From positions 1 to 8,364 of the forward strand of contig JAGRLQ010000055.1 of NCBI GenBank assembly GCA_020441735.1: a stretch of DNA of 8,364 nt, given 5' to 3'. The DNA is from Nitratireductor sp. GTDB taxonomy: Bacteria; Pseudomonadota; Alphaproteobacteria; Rhizobiales; Rhizobiaceae. Shown in pieces: positions 5,749 to 8,364 of this stretch. The notes beneath the pieces are model-generated. The model was not told the origin of the DNA and searched no databases. It saw only the letters and a list, made by a program, of their open reading frames with translations. The position numbers were made by a program, and so were the translations under genes. Each line of letters opens with the position of its first letter. The first letter of the stretch is position 1.

Positions 5749-5754
5749 GGTGTT

Positions 5755-5760
5755 CCTCCT
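5755..5760 (-). promoter_or_regulatory. consensus Shine-Dalgarno AGGAGG that fixes the GTG start at 5748
   Basis: CCTCCT on the plus strand reads AGGAGG on the minus strand, 6 nt before GTG. It shows that translation starts here and not at any of the upstream ATG codons, which would add about 41 Arg-rich, non-signal residues. Confidence 0.85.
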
Positions 5761-5818
5761 GAGCACATAGGGAGGCCAAGTTGAACCTGACCTTCGCGCA
5801 ATTGGCAAACCTTTTGTG

Positions 5819-6778
5819 TCATTCTGTCTCGCGTTTTCGCGCTGCTGCCGCCTTGCGCACCTCCTCGGCATGGTGGCGCTTGTTCTGGACCTCGATGTAG
5901 AGACGCTTGACCTCGGGAAAACGCTCCTTGATCGCCAGTTCCAGCTTGTAAATGGCGTTTTCCACCTTGCCGACGGTCAGATTGTTCTTGAAGTCGATGG
6001 ACACGGCGAGCAGCACGTCATGGGGGCCGCGGTGCAGGGTGCGGATTTCGTTGAGCCTGTCGACACCTTCGGCCTTGCCGACCTGCTCGGTAACCCAGGC
6101 AACGAGTTCGGGCGCGGCAGCCTCGCCGATCAGAAGGCCCTTGGTTTCCATGGCCAGCAGCACGGCGGTAATGGCCAGAATGATACCGATCAGGATCGAG
6201 GCGACACCATCGAGTTCGGGAATGACAAGATACTGCGCCAGGAAGATGCCGACAAAGGCGACGATGAGGCCGAGCATGGCGGCGGTGTCCTCGAACAGCA
6301 CCGTGAAGACCGTTGGGTCCTTCGACTGGCGCACCGCCTCGAACAGGCTGCGGCTGCCCTTGACGGCGGCAAATTCCTTGTAGGCGACCCACCAGGCGAC
6401 GCCTTCGAACACCATTGCCAGCGCGAGAACCACGTAGTTGATCGTCGGATCGCTGATCACATGGGGATCGAGCACCTTCTTGATGCCCTCGTAGATCGAG
6501 ATGCCGGAACCGATGGCAAAGATCAGGATGGCAACGACGAAAGCCCAGAAATAGAGTTCGGCGCCATATCCGAACGGGTGTTCGTCGTCGGCAGGCTTTG
6601 CTGCGCGCTTCATGCCATGCAGCAGCAGGCCCTGATTACCGGTATCGACCAGGGAGTGAATGCCCTCCGACAGCATGGCGGAAGAACCGGTGATCGTGGC
6701 GGCGACGAATTTGGTAACGGCTATCAGCGCGTTTCCGGCCAGCGCTGCGTAGATGACCTTTTTCGAACCGCTCGCCAT
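5819..6778 (-). CDS. cation diffusion facilitator, ZnT9-like subfamily, 319 aa
   Basis: CDF transporters export divalent metals such as Zn2+, Co2+, Fe2+ or Mn2+ across the inner membrane in exchange for protons, as dimers. Six hydrophobic segments lie between about 8 and 205. HSLVD (41-45) in helix two is the first half of the metal site, preceded by SEG. DEHPFGYG (65-72) is the classic CDF loop. In helix five the usual H-x3-D is replaced by FEDTAAMLG (E163-D164), as in the ZnT9/SLC30A9-like branch, so the metal site is not the standard one and the substrate is open. The cytoplasmic domain (about 210-300) has the expected alpha/beta pattern. The tail is Lys/Arg/Glu-rich. I chose ATG 6778 because conserved sequence begins there and AGAGGA lies 11 nt upstream; upstream ATGs lack a ribosome site and family similarity. 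Confidence 0.9.
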   Translation of the reverse strand: MASGSKKVIYAALAGNALIAVTKFVAATITGSSAMLSEGIHSLVDTGNQGLLLHGMKRAAKPADDEHPFGYGAELYFWAFVVAILIFAIGSGISIYEGIKKVLDPHVISDPTINYVVLALAMVFEGVAWWVAYKEFAAVKGSRSLFEAVRQSKDPTVFTVLFEDTAAMLGLIVAFVGIFLAQYLVIPELDGVASILIGIILAITAVLLAMETKGLLIGEAAAPELVAWVTEQVGKAEGVDRLNEIRTLHRGPHDVLLAVSIDFKNNLTVGKVENAIYKLELAIKERFPEVKRLYIEVQNKRHHAEEVRKAAAARKRETE

Positions 6779-6886
6779 GTTGTGATTTGTCCTCTGCCTG
6801 TTGCCGTTCTCTAATGCCATAGCCGGTTGCATCACGGAACGGAACCCTGAGCTCGGCCTTAATCGATACGGCATGGAGCAGGCATC

Positions 6887-7267
6887 ATGACTGCACGCAT
6901 CGGGCATATTCGGGCAGCAAGTGCGGGACTGGTGCTGTTTGTGGGCAGCACCATGGCATTTGCCGGCGAAGCCGATGTGGTGGCTGCAAAGGCCCGCAAG
7001 AGCGGTGATGGCTGGAATTTCGACGTGACGGTTGCCCATGCAGATACGGGCTGGGACCATTATGCCAATGGATGGGAAGTGGTTGGGCCTGACGGCACGG
7101 TCTACGGCACGCGGGAACTGCTGCATCCCCATGTGGACGAGCAGCCCTTCACACGCTCGCTTTCAGGGGTTGTTATCCCGCAAGGGGTGACTGAAGTCGT
7201 CATAAGGGCGCGCGACAGCGTGCATGGCTATGGCGGCAGGGAGTTCACGCTCGCACTGCCGCAATAA
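6887..7267 (+). CDS. secreted conserved protein of unknown function, 126 aa
   Basis: I recognise this as a conserved alphaproteobacterial periplasmic protein without an assigned role. A signal peptide covers 1-26 (TARIGHIR, a hydrophobic stretch, then AFA before the cut). The mature part of about 100 residues alternates short polar strands and reads as a beta-sandwich. It includes WNFDVTVAHADTGWDHYANG (47-66), then VVGPDGTVYGTRELLHPHVD, EQPFTRSLSGVVIP and RARDSVHGYGGREFTL. No cysteine, catalytic triad or clear metal motif is visible, although the conserved HPH and WDHY histidines could bind something. The ATG at 6887 has GGAG at 6875-6878, 8 nt upstream. It is divergent from the CDF gene and converges on marC with a 4-nt gap. 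Confidence 0.82.
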   Translation: MTARIGHIRAASAGLVLFVGSTMAFAGEADVVAAKARKSGDGWNFDVTVAHADTGWDHYANGWEVVGPDGTVYGTRELLHPHVDEQPFTRSLSGVVIPQGVTEVVIRARDSVHGYGGREFTLALPQ

Positions 7268-7271
7268 GGTT

Positions 7272-7904
7272 TCAGCTGCCAAACAGGGCCAGCGCGCCGT
7301 CGGCGACGAATTGAACGGCGAGGGCTGCCAGCAGCACACCCAGCAGCCGCGTCAGGATGGTGCGACCGGTCGTGCCGAGATACTTGTCGATGAATTCAGC
7401 CGCCACGAAGGCAACCAGCACAAGCAGCAGTACCACAACGATCACGCCGATCAGCAGCAGCATGGGCTGCCAGTCACGGCCCAGATCGGTTGCCAGCAGG
7501 ATGGTGGCGGAGATGGCGCCGGGACCGGCAATCAGAGGGATGGCGAGGGGAAAGGCGGCGATGTTTGCGATCTGGTCCTTGGTTACCGCCGTGCGGGACG
7601 ACTTTTCGTGCCGCTCCTGGCGTTTTTCGAAGACCATCTCGAAGGCGATGTAGAACAGCAGAAGCCCGCCAGCGACACGAAAGGCGTGGATGGTGATGCC
7701 CATGGTATCGAGTACGACGATGCCGAACAGGGCAAAGGCAACCAGCACGCCGAAGCCGATGACAACGCCCCGCAGAGCCACAGAATACCGCTCGGTGCGG
7801 TTCATGCCGGCCGTCAGCGCAAGGAAGATCGGCGCCAGTCCCGGCGGGTCGATGGTGACGAACAGCGTCACGAAGGCATTCAGGATGATGTCAAAATCGA
7901 GCAT
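7272..7904 (-). CDS. MarC family integral membrane protein, 210 aa
   Basis: MarC/UPF0056 proteins are six-helix inner-membrane proteins. Despite the name (neighbour of marRAB in E. coli), their transport substrate is unknown and multidrug resistance is not supported. The N-terminal helix carries NAFVTLFVTIDPPGLAPIF (9-27), and the inverted second half carries PLAIPLIAGPGAISATIL (119-136). These paired Pro/Gly loops are the family signature. Hydrophobic segments fall near 6-30, 43-65, 73-92, 112-134, 146-168 and 185-207, with a charged cytoplasmic loop at 93-111 (EKRQERHEK). Length is normal (about 200-220). The start ATG 7904-7902 has GGGAGGG (7914-7908) directly upstream; the longer in-frame extension is Cys/Arg-rich and not family-like. 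Its stop lies 4 nt from the stop of the convergent gene. Confidence 0.92.
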   Translation of the reverse strand: MLDFDIILNAFVTLFVTIDPPGLAPIFLALTAGMNRTERYSVALRGVVIGFGVLVAFALFGIVVLDTMGITIHAFRVAGGLLLFYIAFEMVFEKRQERHEKSSRTAVTKDQIANIAAFPLAIPLIAGPGAISATILLATDLGRDWQPMLLLIGVIVVVLLLVLVAFVAAEFIDKYLGTTGRTILTRLLGVLLAALAVQFVADGALALFGS

Positions 7905-8231
7905 GTTCCCTCCCAAGTGTGGCCGGCAGCGGCCGCACTCCTCATCTGGGTATATCAGCAACGGGCACGATATGAAAACGGGGCAGCAACACTTCGTCAG
8001 CCTGGATTTGACGGCATGAGAGGGGCTGTCTGCGAGGCTTTTACGGCCTGCGATTCTGCCCGAAAAGAGCAAAGTTGCAGCAAAAGTGCCATCCGGTTTC
8101 CGGCGTCGGAAAATAATGACTTAAGCCATTGAAATAAAAATATAAAAACTATCGCAAAAATGACGTGAAATTTGGCTTTCGAAGCGCTTTCTGATAGAAA
8201 GTGAAGCAGCATTTGAAACGGGGCACAGCCT
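7905..8231. other. 327-nt intergenic region between marC and gyrA
   Basis: No gene was found on either strand; the long frames crossing it run into marC or gyrA in antisense. It holds the leaders of the divergent marC and gyrA genes. From about 8105 to 8170 the sequence is markedly AT-rich against a GC-rich background, which suits an upstream promoter element for gyrA. A small dyad, TTTCCG-GCGT-CGGAAA, lies at 8097-8112. No tRNA-like or riboswitch-like structure was seen. Confidence 0.7.
8172..8200 (+). promoter_or_regulatory. possible gyrA promoter
   Basis: TTGGCT (8172-8177) and TAGAAA (8195-8200) are 17 nt apart, each with four of six consensus matches. Transcription from near 8207 would leave a leader of about 25 nt. 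GCTTTC is repeated at 8175-8180 and 8186-8191, an 11-nt period, and CTTTCT-GAT-AGAAAG (8187-8201) forms a dyad over the -10. An alternative pair, TTGAAA (8129) with TATCGC (8150), has a poor 15-nt spacing. Confidence 0.35.
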
Positions 8232-8364
8232 TTGTCGGACGAAACCAACATACCCAATCCGCCGGGAGACGGCGGTGGCGAGGGGCCTGCCGGTCCGTCG
8301 GATATCAAGCCGGTCTCGATCATCGAGGAAATGAGCAAGTCCTACCTCGATTACGCCATGAGCG
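8232..8364 (+). CDS. gyrA: DNA gyrase subunit A (first 44 codons, cut by window edge)
   Basis: GyrA is the DNA-cleaving and rejoining subunit of DNA gyrase, which introduces negative supercoils. Only the N-terminus is present. After a flexible Gly/Pro-rich leader, residues 24-44 read DIKPVSIIEEMSKSYLDYAMS, the near-invariant GyrA opening before the catalytic winged-helix domain. The start is TTG at 8232. An in-frame TGA at 8214-8216 excludes any start further upstream, and the first in-frame ATG lies inside the conserved block. The Shine-Dalgarno sequence is weak (ACGGGG at 8218-8223). The leader of about 23 residues is variable between species. The gene is divergent from marC across 327 nt. 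Confidence 0.95.
   Translation, partial: MSDETNIPNPPGDGGGEGPAGPSDIKPVSIIEEMSKSYLDYAMS

Noticed and set aside
5816..6814. 332-codon open frame on the plus strand, rich in Gly, Asp, Gln and His
   Set aside because: It lies exactly antisense to the CDF transporter gene, whose motifs and membrane segments are clear; no ribosome site or family signal supports the plus frame.
6840..6848. GAAC-like repeat (GGAACGGAAC) between the CDF gene and the secreted-protein gene, considered as a second SOS box
   Set aside because: The two GAAC units are 1 nt apart rather than 7, so it does not match the LexA operator.
8097..8112. TTTCCG-GCGT-CGGAAA hairpin considered as a terminator
   Set aside because: No gene ends near it on either strand and no T-run follows; it is at most a leader structure or chance.
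7224..8132. 302-codon open frame on the plus strand over marC and the intergenic region
   Set aside because: It overlaps the end of the secreted-protein gene and is antisense to marC; its low-complexity hydrophilic composition is typical of a shadow frame.
7997..8338. 113-codon minus-strand frame containing one hydrophobic stretch
   Set aside because: It covers the gyrA promoter and N-terminus in antisense; the hydrophobic run comes from the AT-rich tract, and there is no ribosome site.

Overview
The window comes from a GC-rich alphaproteobacterium, most likely of the order Hyphomicrobiales (Rhizobiales). Four things support this: an alphaproteobacterial-type LexA operator (GAAC-N7-GAAC) beside uvrA, the divergent uvrA/ssb pair, the marC-gyrA arrangement at the far end, and the codon bias, which gives every real gene long antisense shadow frames. 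I cannot name the genus from sequence alone. Everything looks chromosomal and vertically inherited. I see no transposase, phage module, CRISPR array, tRNA or rRNA.

Left part (1-1224): DNA repair and replication. The first 43 codons of uvrA run leftward off the edge. A perfect SOS box (281-295) lies between uvrA and a rightward 54-codon membrane-protein gene (359-523). The single-strand binding protein gene ssb follows (733-1224).

Middle (1371-4531): a two-gene potassium-efflux unit. A KefF/KefG-type flavodoxin-like ancillary oxidoreductase starts at a TTG and is fused end to start (TAG|ATG) with a KefC-type CPA2 antiporter. The antiporter carries a His-rich extracytoplasmic loop, an RCK/TrkA-N domain and a basic tail. 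Together they would form a ligand-gated K+/H+ exchange system used in electrophile defence. A DUF805 membrane protein gene follows.

Right part (4682-8364): a set of envelope genes in both orientations. A secreted GISQG-containing hydrolase-like protein ends in a strong intrinsic terminator and faces a small secreted PEBP-like protein. Upstream of the latter, on the same minus strand, is a ZnT9-like cation diffusion facilitator. Divergent from that facilitator is a secreted conserved protein of unknown function. It converges, with only 4 nt between stop codons, on a MarC-family membrane protein. The first 44 codons of gyrA, read from a TTG start, run off the right edge after a 327-nt intergenic region that holds an AT-rich tract and a plausible promoter.

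I found no convincing evidence of an undescribed multi-gene system. The most interesting leads are the small membrane protein next to the SOS box, the perfect 11-bp hairpin with a GGAA loop at the 3' end of kefC, the tandem-repeat-derived His-rich loop in KefC, and the three small secreted proteins.
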